Shown here piece after piece: positions 7,574 through 16,563 of a stretch of DNA of 64,000 nucleotides (position 1 is the first letter of the stretch; each line of letters begins with the position of its first letter). Origin of the DNA: CAIKZD01 sp038203255 (GTDB taxonomy: Bacteria > Patescibacteriota > Minisyncoccia > Moranbacterales > UBA2206). A model generated the notes under the pieces. It was not told where the DNA came from and did not search any database. It was given only the letters and a program-made list of their open reading frames with translations. The translations under genes were made by a program, and so were the position numbers. The stretch spans positions 55,717 through 119,716 of the forward strand of contig JBBREE010000001.1 of assembly GCA_038203255.1 (NCBI GenBank), in the 5' to 3' direction.

Positions 7574-8548
7574 ATGGATAATCTTTTTTACCCTACAAAA
7601 TTATTCGCCGATTGGTTTTCGTTTAGCCTACTAAAGCTAACTCCCAAAACATTAGCTGGCGAAGCGGTCAATTTTTTTGTCTTTGATACGGTCAAAGTTT
7701 TTCTTCTTTTGATTGTAATCATTTATGCAGTTTCACTCATACGCACCTATCTACCGGCGGAAAAAATCAGAAGCATCTTGTCACATAAAAACAAATTTAT
7801 GAGCCATATCCTAGCTTCAGTTTTTGGTATCATCACCCCTTTTTGCTCTTGTAGCGCCGTGCCACTTTTTTTAGGATTCGTAGAAGCGGGAGTGCCACTC
7901 GGTGTGACCTTTTCTTTTTTGGTTTCTTCCCCGATGATTAATGAAGTGGCCTTGGTGCTTTTGCTTGGAATGTTCGGCTGGAAAATTGCCGGCATCTATA
8001 TCTTCAGCGGACTTTTGATTGCCATTTTTTCCGGATTCATTATTGGCGCTTTGAAGGTGGAAAATTTATTAGCAGATTTTATTAATGCCAATCGAATTGA
8101 TCCAAATGCCACGCCCCTTTTGCAAATGACCGGCCAAGAGCGCCGCGCATACGCCTGGAATTATACGAAAGATATCCTCAAAAAAGTTTGGCCGTATATT
8201 ATTATCGGAATTGGCCTGGGCGCTTGGATCCATGGTTATGTGCCCACTGATTTACTCGCTAAATATGCCGGCAACGGAAAATGGTACTCGGTTCCTCTAG
8301 CCGTTCTCATCGGCATCCCGCTCTATTCCAACGCGGCCGGAGTTATTCCCCTGGTCTCAGCCCTCACCGAAAAAGGCGTCTCGATGGGCACCACCTTGGC
8401 TTTTATGATGGCGGTGACTGGCCTGTCTCTTCCGGAATTTATGATCCTTAAAAAAGTTATGAAAACCAAACTCATCCTTATTTTTGCCGGAGTGGTGGGA
8501 GCGGGCATCATCTTCACTGGATATTTATTCAATTTTATTTTACAATAA
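7574..8548 (+). CDS. ArsP/YraQ-type permease (UPF0718/DUF318)
   Basis: 324 aa with about eight to ten membrane segments. The family hallmark FCSCSAVPLFLGF (near residue 95) and SSPMINEVALVLLLG are present, and the second half has NAAGVIPLVSALTEKG. Members include ArsP, which exports trivalent organoarsenicals through the cysteine pair of FCSCS. The operon with ArsR and a CxxC redox protein supports metalloid resistance. The natural substrate may differ. Confidence 0.87.
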   Translation: MDNLFYPTKLFADWFSFSLLKLTPKTLAGEAVNFFVFDTVKVFLLLIVIIYAVSLIRTYLPAEKIRSILSHKNKFMSHILASVFGIITPFCSCSAVPLFLGFVEAGVPLGVTFSFLVSSPMINEVALVLLLGMFGWKIAGIYIFSGLLIAIFSGFIIGALKVENLLADFINANRIDPNATPLLQMTGQERRAYAWNYTKDILKKVWPYIIIGIGLGAWIHGYVPTDLLAKYAGNGKWYSVPLAVLIGIPLYSNAAGVIPLVSALTEKGVSMGTTLAFMMAVTGLSLPEFMILKKVMKTKLILIFAGVVGAGIIFTGYLFNFILQ

Positions 8549-8596
8549 CTTTTCGGGTAACATACCCCCTCCAGAGGTGGGCGGGCATGGTACGTC

Positions 8597-8625
8597 TTGA
8601 CTAAACAAGCCTTTTATGCTAAACT
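8597..8625 (+). promoter_or_regulatory. Promoter of the lipoprotein gene
   Basis: TTGACT (8597-8602), a 17-nt spacer, TAAACT (8620-8625) preceded by TGC. A leader of about 120 nt holds an AT-rich inverted repeat (TGATTG with CAATCA, around 8689-8726). Confidence 0.65.
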
Positions 8626-8751
8626 CCATCATTAGTTCTTTCTAAATTCAACTTCACACGAACTAACCACTAAGTCATTAATTTTTTGATTGTTTGGTTG
8701 TTAGTTTGTGTATTAACCAATCAAAACCAAAAAAATTAGAGGAGAACGGGG

Positions 8752-9330
8752 ATGAAAATGCGGAAAACAATCGCGCTTGGACTTATTTTACTGGCACTTT
8801 TTATTACTTCTTGTGCAAAAAAACAACAGAATGATGTGGCGTTGGCTCCGAGAAAAGATTTGTCTGTTCAATTACAGACAAAAGATGAAGTCAAAAAAGA
8901 GAATCAAGATAAAGAGAGAATTAAGCTCGATGTTGGGCTCTATGCTTTCAGCATAGAAGACTATCATAATGCGATCCTGTTACTTTCCCAAGTTGAAGGA
9001 ATATATCAAGATCCTTCCGGCCTCTGCTTTATTGGAATCTCTTTTTTTCAAGTAGGAGAAACTGACCTAGCCAGAGATGGGTTTGATGAGGTAATTAGCC
9101 AGGTTAAGTTACACCCATCCCTGCCTGGAAAAAATTTTATCCTCTCAATTACATACAGATACAAAGCCGAGATTGCTTTTCGAGAAGATAATTACCCGAA
9201 AGCGCTAGAGTATTGCAAGATAGGAATACCCTTAGCAAAAAAAGCAGTTGAGTTTAAGGAAGGAGCTAGCGCAGAACAAATGCTAGAGGATCTCGAAAAT
9301 TTGAAATCTCGGATTGAGATTAAAATTTAG
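8752..9330 (+). CDS. Lipoprotein with TPR-like helical repeats, function unknown
   Basis: 192 aa. A lipoprotein signal peptide ends in LFITSC with the lipidated cysteine at residue 21. After a charged, Lys/Gln-rich linker, residues 60-190 look like tetratricopeptide-type helix pairs (YAFSIEDYHNAILLLSQVEG, FFQVGETDLARDGFDEVI, REDNYPKALEYCKIGIPLA). Such modules act as protein-binding scaffolds at the cell surface. The start is supported by GGAGAACGGGG before the ATG, one of the few strong ribosome sites here. It forms a single-gene unit between its own promoter and a terminator. Confidence 0.78.
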   Translation: MKMRKTIALGLILLALFITSCAKKQQNDVALAPRKDLSVQLQTKDEVKKENQDKERIKLDVGLYAFSIEDYHNAILLLSQVEGIYQDPSGLCFIGISFFQVGETDLARDGFDEVISQVKLHPSLPGKNFILSITYRYKAEIAFREDNYPKALEYCKIGIPLAKKAVEFKEGASAEQMLEDLENLKSRIEIKI

Positions 9331-9368
9331 AGAAGGTCTTAATTTAAAGACTAACTCACTAATTTCAC

Positions 9369-9425
9369 AAACTGTCCTTATGCAAACCCGAAAAATCGGG
9401 CCAAGCATGCGGACAGTTTTTTATT
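9369..9425 (+). terminator. Intrinsic terminator after the lipoprotein gene
   Basis: Outer stem AACTGTCC/GGACAGTT with an inner CCCGA/TCGGG hairpin, ending in a T-run. Confidence 0.85.
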
Positions 9426-9497
9426 TGTAAAAATAACCTGTGCTACAATAGACTAATCAACCACTTAAGCTAAGTACTTACTACTAAAACTTTTCCT

Positions 9498-10418
9498 ATG
9501 ATTAAAATTTATTACAAATCCGTTAAAAGTTCCGGACTCACTGCTTTGGACAATTTCAAAATTGGCGCCTGGGTGGACGTTTGTGATCCAAACAAAGAAG
9601 AGTTGGAAAAACTGGAAAATATGCTAGGCGTAGAAAAAAGTCTTTTGCATGATGCCTTAGATCCCTATGAGGTGCCTCGAATGGAACAAGAAGATGGCAT
9701 TACTTATGTTTTCACTCGCGTGCCACAATACCAAGAGAAAGAAGTCCTTACCCTGCCTATCCTCGTCGCCTTAGGGGAAAATTTTCTCCTGACAGTTTCC
9801 AAAGAAAAACTGAATTTTCTAGAAAAATTTTCCCGAGGACAAATTGCTTTTTCAACAACTCAAAAAACCAAATTACTCTTAGAGATATTTTTCCACATTA
9901 ACAAACAATACGATTTCTTTTTGGTTGATATCGGGAAAAAAATTCGCGGTTTAAAAATTAAATTGGAAAAAATAAGTAACCGTGAACTTATTCAATTCGT
10001 GGACCTGGAAAGCGTGCTTAATGACTTTCTGTCTTCCCTTACTCCAACCAATGCAGTTTTACGAAAAATCTTGGACGGACGAAGCTTGCATCTCTATGAA
10101 GAAGATCGCGATCTCGTGGAAGATATCTTCCTGGGCAACGGTCAGATTATTGAGATGGCCAGTTCAACACTGAACCAGGTGGTCAACATCAGAAACACAT
10201 CTTCCAGCATCATTACTCATGAATTGAATCGTGTGATGAAAATCCTCACCGTTTTAACAATTCTTCTCACTATTCCAACTATGGTTTTTAGTTTTTATGG
10301 TATGAATGTCGCCCTTCCCGCGATGAATAATCCCACTACCTACATCTCCATTCTTTTTTACACCTTCACTTTTTCCTTGCTCGCCATGGTTCTTTTTAAG
10401 AAAAATCGTTGGCTCTAA
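9498..10418 (+). CDS. corA: CorA-type magnesium/divalent cation channel
   Basis: 306 aa. A large cytoplasmic alpha/beta funnel (residues 1-240) is followed by two C-terminal membrane helices. The first ends in the family signature YGMNV (FYGMNVALP), whose GMN forms the selectivity ring. The short loop and second helix end in a basic tail (KKNRWL). CorA pentamers bring Mg2+ (also Co2+ or Ni2+) into the cell. An extended -10 (TGC-TACAAT, 9444-9449) precedes it. No clear Shine-Dalgarno. Length and motifs agree with the family. Confidence 0.93.
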   Translation: MIKIYYKSVKSSGLTALDNFKIGAWVDVCDPNKEELEKLENMLGVEKSLLHDALDPYEVPRMEQEDGITYVFTRVPQYQEKEVLTLPILVALGENFLLTVSKEKLNFLEKFSRGQIAFSTTQKTKLLLEIFFHINKQYDFFLVDIGKKIRGLKIKLEKISNRELIQFVDLESVLNDFLSSLTPTNAVLRKILDGRSLHLYEEDRDLVEDIFLGNGQIIEMASSTLNQVVNIRNTSSSIITHELNRVMKILTVLTILLTIPTMVFSFYGMNVALPAMNNPTTYISILFYTFTFSLLAMVLFKKNRWL

Positions 10419-10482
10419 CCCACATTAGAAGATTGTTTTTTTCTGTGCTAGACTGAAAGCACTTAATTTTAAAAAAATATTT

Positions 10483-11256
10483 ATGCTGAATCTATTTCAC
10501 GCCATAATCTTAGGCATCGTCGAAGGAGTGACTGAATTTTTGCCCATTTCCTCCACAGCTCATCTCATCTTGACCGCTGATCTCTTAAAAATTCCTCAGA
10601 CAGAATATATTAAATCTTTTGAAATCATTATCCAGCTCGGTGCTATTCTAGCAGTCGTAGTTTTATATTGGAAGAAATTTCTGGATTTTGAATTTCTGAA
10701 AAAATTAATTATTGCCTTTATCCCGACCGGAATTTTAGGATTGCTTTTTTATAAAATTATTAAGACTTATCTTTTAGGCAATATCAACGTGGTCTTATGG
10801 TCATTGGCCTTGGGCGGTCTCGCTCTTATTCTCTTTGAAAAATATTTTACCAAAAAAGATGAGGCGCGCGAACTGGATGTCAGAGATATCAGCTATAAGC
10901 ATTGTATCTTTTTGGGACTTTTTCAAAGCATCGCTATGATTCCGGGAGTGTCACGCTCAGCCGCCACCATCATTGGTGGGCTCACTCTTGGCATTCCTAA
11001 GCGTACCATCGTGGAATTTTCTTTCCTTCTGGCCGTGCCCACAATGGCAGCAGCCACCGGGTTAGATCTCTTGAAAAATGCCAGCTCTTTCAGCGCCTCC
11101 CAAGCCAACTCCCTCGCCTTAGGTTTTATCGTCTCTTTTGTGATGGCTATCATTTCTATCCGTTGGCTTTTGGGTTACATTAAAAATCATACCTTTACGG
11201 CCTTTGGGGTGTATCGTATCGCCCTAGTCATTTTGTTTTTAATCTATCTATTCTAA
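10483..11256 (+). CDS. uppP: Undecaprenyl-diphosphatase (UppP/BacA)
   Basis: 257 aa, multipass membrane enzyme that turns undecaprenyl pyrophosphate into the monophosphate carrier for cell-wall precursors. Both catalytic motifs are present: EGVTEFLPISSTAHL (residues 14-28) and PGVSRSA (near 155). About seven to eight hydrophobic helices are visible. A bacitracin-resistance effect is known for the family. An extended -10 (TGC-TAGACT, 10449-10454) lies upstream. It agrees with the wall enzymes elsewhere in the window in suggesting that this cell handles peptidoglycan. Confidence 0.95.
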   Translation: MLNLFHAIILGIVEGVTEFLPISSTAHLILTADLLKIPQTEYIKSFEIIIQLGAILAVVVLYWKKFLDFEFLKKLIIAFIPTGILGLLFYKIIKTYLLGNINVVLWSLALGGLALILFEKYFTKKDEARELDVRDISYKHCIFLGLFQSIAMIPGVSRSAATIIGGLTLGIPKRTIVEFSFLLAVPTMAAATGLDLLKNASSFSASQANSLALGFIVSFVMAIISIRWLLGYIKNHTFTAFGVYRIALVILFLIYLF

Positions 11257-11288
11257 AACAAAAAAACTCCTTATCTTAAAGAGCTTTT

Positions 11289-11317
11289 AAAAAAAGAGAA
11301 TACCCTTCTCTTTTTTT
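11289..11317. terminator. Bidirectional terminator between uppP and the heme membrane protein gene
   Basis: AAAAAAAGAGAA-TACCC-TTCTCTTTTTTT, symmetric with A- and T-runs on both sides. It overlaps the stop codon of the minus-strand gene. Confidence 0.85.
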
Positions 11318-12068
11318 ATCTCCTGGTCAAAGCTAACCTAAAACGATTAAAAAGAAGGGCGATGAAAATAAGCCCGGTGATGTAATAAATAACCAACATA
11401 AAAATACTACGCGAATCAGTCCCTATAAAAAGACCGTGTAAAAGCGCCAGGATAAAAAGTGGGTAAACTAAAAAATGCAATTTACGCCACCAAGAAGAGC
11501 GCTGAAAACGCGAGATGAGCGAACTCAACATAATAATCAAAACCAAATAGAAACCCACTCTGCCAAAAGCCAAGGCTACCGGTTGATAGCCGGAATTGAG
11601 AGGAAGAAAAATATCCCCTATACCAAACGGCAAAAAACTATCAAACGTCAAGGATATAATATGCACCAAAAGAGCTAGCCCAAAAGAAACTCCTAAATAC
11701 TTATGAATGAGCCAAGCGTGCGGAGGAGTGATGAATTGATAAGTTAAACCCGTAGCCATATTTTCTCCCATCACGATTAAAAAAAACAAAAGTATGTAGG
11801 CCGTAATAGCCGCCGAGCGTGTAATATACCACGGCATCGAGCTAGGTCTTGCCGAAGGGATATTAGTAACCACGTCACTATTAGTGGGGGTGGTGCTCAG
11901 AGCTATTGTCTTATTCTTATTGGCAGTTTCAGTAGATTGAATCAAGGGCGCGCTAGAAATTTCTTGAGATGCATCTTCTTCCGCCTTGGCAGAAAAAGAG
12001 AAAACTAAAAATAAAGCCACAACAAAAAGAAGAATTATTTTACGCTTATTTTTTTGATACTTTTTCAT
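11316..12068 (-). CDS. Ferric-reductase-like transmembrane heme protein
   Basis: 250 aa. A signal-type helix (residues 8-28) and a Ser/Thr/Asn-rich linker (30-80) precede about six membrane helices of the ferric-reductase-like (FRD/YedZ-MsrQ) domain. Histidines suited to bis-His heme ligation lie in AWLIHKYLG, LALLVHIISL, KLHFLVYP and LALLHGLFIG. Such proteins carry electrons across the membrane to an outside acceptor such as ferric iron, oxygen or an oxidised protein. It is 37 nt downstream of a flavoprotein, its likely electron donor. The final acceptor is unknown. MsrA and MsrB elsewhere in the window make an MsrQ-like role conceivable but unproven. Confidence 0.8.
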   Translation of the reverse strand: MKKYQKNKRKIILLFVVALFLVFSFSAKAEEDASQEISSAPLIQSTETANKNKTIALSTTPTNSDVVTNIPSARPSSMPWYITRSAAITAYILLFFLIVMGENMATGLTYQFITPPHAWLIHKYLGVSFGLALLVHIISLTFDSFLPFGIGDIFLPLNSGYQPVALAFGRVGFYLVLIIMLSSLISRFQRSSWWRKLHFLVYPLFILALLHGLFIGTDSRSIFMLVIYYITGLIFIALLFNRFRLALTRR

Positions 12069-12104
12069 AAGTTATTAATTAACCTATATTTTTAGTATAC
12101 CCCA

Positions 12105-13130
12105 TTAAGAAGTTCTCGTCTTGGCTGATGGAGTAGGCGCGGAAACTTTTTTCGAAGCAGTAGGAATAGGAGCCACTGTCACAGCCGAGGAATCAGCCTT
12201 TACACTACTATCAACATTTTGGGAAGAAACACTTCCACTTGAAGTGGCCGTAGAAGAGGTTGCTTCAATCTCAGGGGATACAGTTCCTGTTATAATTGGC
12301 TTGATGGCTGATTTGTAAATAAAATAGAAAGGTAAAAGAAAAACAGCCATTGCAAAACTAAGGGCATAAAAAGTATTGCGAATTTTGGGCCAGATTCCTT
12401 CATCCTCAATCATAGAAAAACCCTCAGTTTCGATTTGAAAATCTTGCACCCCAATCTTTTTGAGATTTTCCTTCATCGCCTCCATAAATTTTTGCGGTCC
12501 GCAAAGAAAAAAAGTTTTTCCATGAGTATGCCCGATAAAGTTTTTTATAATCTCAGGACTCAAGCGTTTATTGATAAAACCCGTTGCCTTATATGGAAAC
12601 TTTTCATCGGTCACACTGAGGAGTGTCCGCAAATTTTTATTTTTTTTCTCCAATTCTAAAATCTCCTCCAGAAACAACGCACTCTCGAATGTACGATTAC
12701 TATAAAGTAGCGTCATTTTATTAGGCAATTGATGTAAAGTCGCATAGCGTAAGGCACTTATAAAAGGTGTGATGCCCACTCCCCCAGCCAAAAAAACCAA
12801 GTCGTGATGTTTTTCTTTTTTGAAAGTGAAATTACCATATGGTCCATCCACAAAAATCTCGTCCCCCTCTTTCATTTTTGAGAGACCCCTAGTAAAAGGG
12901 CCAGTCACCCTGATACCTAATTGAATAGAACCATTCTCCAAGGGGGAGCTGGCAATGGAAAAGGTGTGCTTTTGTTCGATTTCTCCTTTAGCATTTTTAT
13001 AATAAATCATGACATATTGTCCGCTTTGAAAATCAAAAACCGGGATTCCTCTCAAATCTCCCAGCTCTAAAACAATTGTATCATCTCCCTTTTTGTTTAT
13101 TTTTTTAATATAATACCTATATTCTTTCAT
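12105..13130 (-). CDS. Membrane-tethered FAD/NAD(P)H oxidoreductase (ferredoxin reductase type)
   Basis: 341 aa. Residues 1-100 form an FAD-binding barrel (SGQYVMIYY; KHTFSIASSP in the place of the RxYS motif). Residues 100-230 form a nucleotide-binding domain (VFLAGGVGITPFISALRY and FFLCGPQKFMEAMK). Unlike soluble relatives, a membrane helix follows near 248-272 (TFYALSFAMAVFLLPFYFIY), then a 65-residue Ser/Thr/Ala/Val-rich tail. It precedes the heme protein gene, so together they would pass electrons from cytoplasmic NAD(P)H through FAD to membrane heme. The tail composition resembles the partner's linker. Confidence 0.85.
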   Translation of the reverse strand: MKEYRYYIKKINKKGDDTIVLELGDLRGIPVFDFQSGQYVMIYYKNAKGEIEQKHTFSIASSPLENGSIQLGIRVTGPFTRGLSKMKEGDEIFVDGPYGNFTFKKEKHHDLVFLAGGVGITPFISALRYATLHQLPNKMTLLYSNRTFESALFLEEILELEKKNKNLRTLLSVTDEKFPYKATGFINKRLSPEIIKNFIGHTHGKTFFLCGPQKFMEAMKENLKKIGVQDFQIETEGFSMIEDEGIWPKIRNTFYALSFAMAVFLLPFYFIYKSAIKPIITGTVSPEIEATSSTATSSGSVSSQNVDSSVKADSSAVTVAPIPTASKKVSAPTPSAKTRTS

Positions 13131-13295
13131 AAAATAGTTATTTTTTGTTATTTATACTCACACATCACTATAATACACCCTATCACAAAAAAATAATTCA
13201 TTCGAGTCGCCAAAATTATTCTTAAAAATGGGCAACCTCTCAAAAGGTCTAAAAACCGCCTAAATCAACCATTTCTGCGTTTCTCGTTCCTCCTA

Positions 13296-13324
13296 TTGAC
13301 AAATCCCTGAAATAAGCATACAAT
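13296..13324 (+). promoter_or_regulatory. Promoter of the cold-shock protein gene
   Basis: TTGACA (13296-13301), a 17-nt spacer, TACAAT (13319-13324), a near-consensus sigma-70 promoter. A leader of about 90 nt follows, as usual for cold-shock genes. The rest of the gap 13131-13295 shows only AT-rich sequence. Confidence 0.85.
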
Positions 13325-13419
13325 TTAGACAAGTCCCAGAGAGCGTGCAGCCAAAGATTAGTCGAACTTTTTTGCAAAGCTTCAAATGGTACTAATTTAA
13401 ATTACTATCAACATCAATC

Positions 13420-13623
13420 ATGGAACAAGGAATTGTCAAGAAAAAAGTTGATGACCGAGGATTCGGATTCATTTCTCGTGAGGGAAATGACAAGGACCTT
13501 TTCTTCCACTCAAAAGAACTTCAAGGTGTAACCTTTGAAGAACTTAGAGAAGGAGACAAAGTTCAATTCGAAGTTAGCGAAAGCCCGAAAGGACCTTGCG
13601 CTACCAACGTCTCAAAAATGTAA
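13420..13623 (+). CDS. Cold-shock domain protein (CspA family)
   Basis: 67 aa, a single OB-fold cold-shock domain. The RNA-binding motifs are clear: RGFGFIS (RNP1, residues 13-19) and DLFFHSKEL (RNP2, near 28-36). Family members bind single-stranded RNA/DNA and melt RNA structure. The initial EQGIVKKKVDDRGFGFI is typical, though one aromatic of the usual GFGFI surface is flanked by an arginine. It is monocistronic with a strong promoter, a 90-nt leader and its own terminator, which suggests high expression. Confidence 0.93.
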   Translation: MEQGIVKKKVDDRGFGFISREGNDKDLFFHSKELQGVTFEELREGDKVQFEVSESPKGPCATNVSKM

Positions 13624-13642
13624 TACTTTAAAAAGTATTCGA

Positions 13643-13676
13643 ATAAAAATCACTGGCTTAGCTAGTGATTTTTATT
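13643..13676 (+). terminator. Terminator of the cold-shock gene
   Basis: AATAAAAATCACT / AGTGATTTTTATT stem. A smaller hairpin (ATACTTT/AAAGTAT) lies just before it. Confidence 0.85.
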
Positions 13677-13740
13677 TGCCCCTTTCTTTTTTCCCGTTTT
13701 TCTGGTAGAATAAATTTTTATAATAACCCCAAAAAAAATT

Positions 13741-15192
13741 ATGTCCAGCGATAATCTAGCTATCAGATTTAATAAAGTTTCTTTTGAATACAACCGCGAC
13801 AAGCCCATTTTAGATGAAACTTCTTTTGCCATCAGAGCCGGTTCCAAATTCACTATTATGGGTCAAAATGGTGCCGGTAAAAGTACTATTCTGGGTCTCA
13901 TTATGGGAGAATTAAAGCCGACCGAAGGATCAATTTTTGTTGATCCAGATTTGACTGTGGCCATTGCCAAACAAGTCATCCCCCGAGAAGATATCAATCT
14001 CACCACACGCGAATTTTTTGCCAAATGTTTTTCAGAAAAAAAGTATGACATCGACCGCAAAATCGACAAAGTAATGGAAATTGTGCACTTGAAAGCGGAC
14101 TATGAAAAAAAGATTGAGAAATATTCCGGTGGTCAGCAGGCTAGATTGCTTTTAGCTTCAGCTCTCATCCAAGATCCAGACCTCTTGATTCTCGACGAGC
14201 CGACTAATAATCTTGACTCGGATGGCATCGGACACCTCATGACATACCTCATGGGATGCGAAAAAACTTGCATCGTCATTTCCCATGACGCCGACTTTTT
14301 AAATTGCTTCACTGACGGAGTGCTCTATTTAGATGTTTTCACTAAAAAAATTCACCAGCACATCGGAGATTACTATACCGTATTAGAAGAAATCGCGGCG
14401 GAAATCAAAAGAGAGGAACGCAAAAATGCCCAGTACGAAAAAGAAATTTTGGCCAATAAAGAAAAAGCTAATTTTTTCGCTAATAAAGGTGGCAAGATGA
14501 GATTGGTGGCCAGAAAAATGAGAAACAAAGCGGAAGAAATGGAAGAAGCTAAAGTGGCCGTCCGAAAAGAAGACAAGGCCATTCGCGACTTTGAAATTCC
14601 AATGCAAGAGGGTCTTATTGGAGAAATAATCAATATCGCGTCTCTGACTGTGATGAAAAATTATGAACCCCAAGAGAAAAAAGTGCGCGTGTCACTCAAA
14701 AAAAATCAGCACCTGCTTTTAAAGGGACCTAACGGCATCGGTAAAACAACTCTCTTAGAATCTCTTGCTTCCGGAACGGCTAAAGGCGCTAAAATTATTG
14801 ACGGCGTGAAAGTCGGATACTATCGCCAGGATTTTTCTAATCTCGATTTTGAAAAAACAGTTTTTGAAACTCTAGAATCCGCTATGCCCGGACCAGATGA
14901 AGAACGTCTGAGGAGTGTCGCCGCCGGATTTCTTCTCACTAAAGACACAGTCTATGCCAAAATCGGCTCTCTTTCCGAAGGACAAAAGGGTCTCGTGGCT
15001 TTTGCGCGTTTGATGCTAGAAGAGCCGGGACTTTTGATTCTGGACGAACCAACCAACCACATCAACTTCCGCCATCTTCCCGTCATTGCGAAAACCTTGG
15101 ACAATTATAAAGGCGCTATGATTCTCGTCTCCCACGTCCCGGAATTCGTTTCGCAAATTAGGATCGATGAGACTTTGGATTTAGAGAATTAA
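13741..15192 (+). CDS. ABC-F family ATP-binding protein
   Basis: 483 aa with two ABC domains in one chain and no membrane part. Domain 1 has Walker A GQNGAGKST (near residue 41), signature SGGQQ and Walker B LLILDEPTNNLD. A charged helical linker (about 215-290, rich in K, E, R) is followed by domain 2 with GPNGIGKTT, LSEGQKG and LLILDEPTNH. ABC-F proteins act on the ribosome, in translation quality control or antibiotic protection. It is shorter than EttA or Uup-type members (520-640 aa). No Shine-Dalgarno is seen. The next gene starts 6 nt after its stop, so they are co-transcribed. Confidence 0.88.
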   Translation: MSSDNLAIRFNKVSFEYNRDKPILDETSFAIRAGSKFTIMGQNGAGKSTILGLIMGELKPTEGSIFVDPDLTVAIAKQVIPREDINLTTREFFAKCFSEKKYDIDRKIDKVMEIVHLKADYEKKIEKYSGGQQARLLLASALIQDPDLLILDEPTNNLDSDGIGHLMTYLMGCEKTCIVISHDADFLNCFTDGVLYLDVFTKKIHQHIGDYYTVLEEIAAEIKREERKNAQYEKEILANKEKANFFANKGGKMRLVARKMRNKAEEMEEAKVAVRKEDKAIRDFEIPMQEGLIGEIINIASLTVMKNYEPQEKKVRVSLKKNQHLLLKGPNGIGKTTLLESLASGTAKGAKIIDGVKVGYYRQDFSNLDFEKTVFETLESAMPGPDEERLRSVAAGFLLTKDTVYAKIGSLSEGQKGLVAFARLMLEEPGLLILDEPTNHINFRHLPVIAKTLDNYKGAMILVSHVPEFVSQIRIDETLDLEN

Positions 15193-15198
15193 AAAAAT

Positions 15199-16443
15199 AT
15201 GCCACAGCATTTTGATACAATCGTCGTTGGAGGCGGACCATCGGGTATGATGGCCGCCCTGACCGCCAGTGAGAATGGCCAAAAAGTGGCCATCATTGAA
15301 AAAAATTCCTCACTCGGAAAGAAGTTGCTTCTCACCGGGAACGGTAGATGTAATTTGACCAATATTTCCAATACTAATACCGAGTTTATGGAAAAGATTG
15401 GAAAGAGCGGTCGCTTTCTTTTTTCGTCTCTTTCTGATTTTGGGCCGAAAGAAACGATGGATTTTTTTGAGCAATCCGGTGTGCCCTTGAAAATTGAAAA
15501 TAATGGGCGAGTTTTCCCAGTGAGTGATAAATCTCAAGATATCCTTAACGCACTCACTAAACTTTTACGAAAAAATAATGTAAGTATCCTGACCGGTCAA
15601 AATGTCACCGGTTTCGAAATGGAAAAAAATCTCATCGAGTGCGTGAAAGTCGGCGACCAAAAATTCTCCGCGAAAAATTTCATCTTGACCACCGGCGGAA
15701 AATCATTTCCGATGACTGGTTCAGCCGGCGAAAGTTATTTCTGGCTGGAAAAATTAGGGCATACCATTAACCCTCCAACGCCAGCTTTAGTGCCCATTAA
15801 AACAAAAGAAGCTTGGGTTAAAAATTTACAAGGTATCAGCCTGGAAAAGGCAGAACTAAATCTTATCCAGAAGAAGAAAAAGATTAAACTAGGCACCGGA
15901 GACATTGTCTTCACACATTTTGGTCTTTCCGGACCTACTGCTATAAATGCCAGTAAAGTTGTCGGGGAGTATCTTAAAAAAGGAGAAGTTTTTTTAAGTC
16001 TCGATCTCTTCCCTACTCTTAGTAAAGATGAATTGGAAGAAAAAATGAAAAAAGATTTTGGAACATATCAAAAACTCAATTTGAAAACTTATTTAACCAA
16101 AAGTCTTCCGCAAAAAATGGCAGAGGAAATTTTAAAATTAGCCAAAATAGCGCCTGACGCAAAAATCCAAACTATAACCAAAATAGAAAGAAGAGCTCTC
16201 AGCGAAATTCTTAAGAACTTGCGCTTGGAAGTATTTTCTCTCTTGGATTTTAACTCCGCCATGGTCACTAGTGGTGGCGTAAGCCTTAAAGAAGTCGACC
16301 CGAAAACTATGTGTTCGAAAATAGTGCCGAATTTGTTTTTCGCCGGTGAAATACTTGACCTCGACGGCCCGACTGGTGGATACAATTTGCAAATTGCTTG
16401 GAGCACCGGAAGATTGGCTGGCGCAAAAACTTTAGCAAAATAA
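15199..16443 (+). CDS. HI0933/YhiN-family FAD-dependent oxidoreductase
   Basis: 414 aa. The N-terminal dinucleotide fold is VVGGGPSGMMAAL (residues 9-21). Family-specific motifs are TGNGRCNLTN (near 46), TTGGKSFPMTGS (near 172) and the C-terminal LDLDGPTGGYNLQIAWSTG. Known structures have FAD bound between two domains. The biological substrate of the family is poorly defined; the name 'aminoacetone oxidase' is used in annotation without proof here. Two C-terminal cysteines seen in some members are not evident. It follows the ABC-F gene directly and ends in a terminator. Confidence 0.88.
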   Translation: MPQHFDTIVVGGGPSGMMAALTASENGQKVAIIEKNSSLGKKLLLTGNGRCNLTNISNTNTEFMEKIGKSGRFLFSSLSDFGPKETMDFFEQSGVPLKIENNGRVFPVSDKSQDILNALTKLLRKNNVSILTGQNVTGFEMEKNLIECVKVGDQKFSAKNFILTTGGKSFPMTGSAGESYFWLEKLGHTINPPTPALVPIKTKEAWVKNLQGISLEKAELNLIQKKKKIKLGTGDIVFTHFGLSGPTAINASKVVGEYLKKGEVFLSLDLFPTLSKDELEEKMKKDFGTYQKLNLKTYLTKSLPQKMAEEILKLAKIAPDAKIQTITKIERRALSEILKNLRLEVFSLLDFNSAMVTSGGVSLKEVDPKTMCSKIVPNLFFAGEILDLDGPTGGYNLQIAWSTGRLAGAKTLAK

Positions 16444-16461
16444 ACTTTCAACTTTGCAAAC

Positions 16462-16494
16462 AAAAAACACCTCCTTTCTGGATGTGTTTTTTAT
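16462..16494 (+). terminator. Terminator of the ABC-F / flavoprotein operon
   Basis: AAAAAACACCTCC-TTTC-TGGATGTGTTTTTT hairpin with one mismatch and a T-run. Confidence 0.8.
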
Positions 16495-16563
16495 ATAAAA
16501 GAATAATACCTCGCTTCAGAATGTTTATGCTATACTTAGAAAGTAATTTTTAGAAACTTTTTT

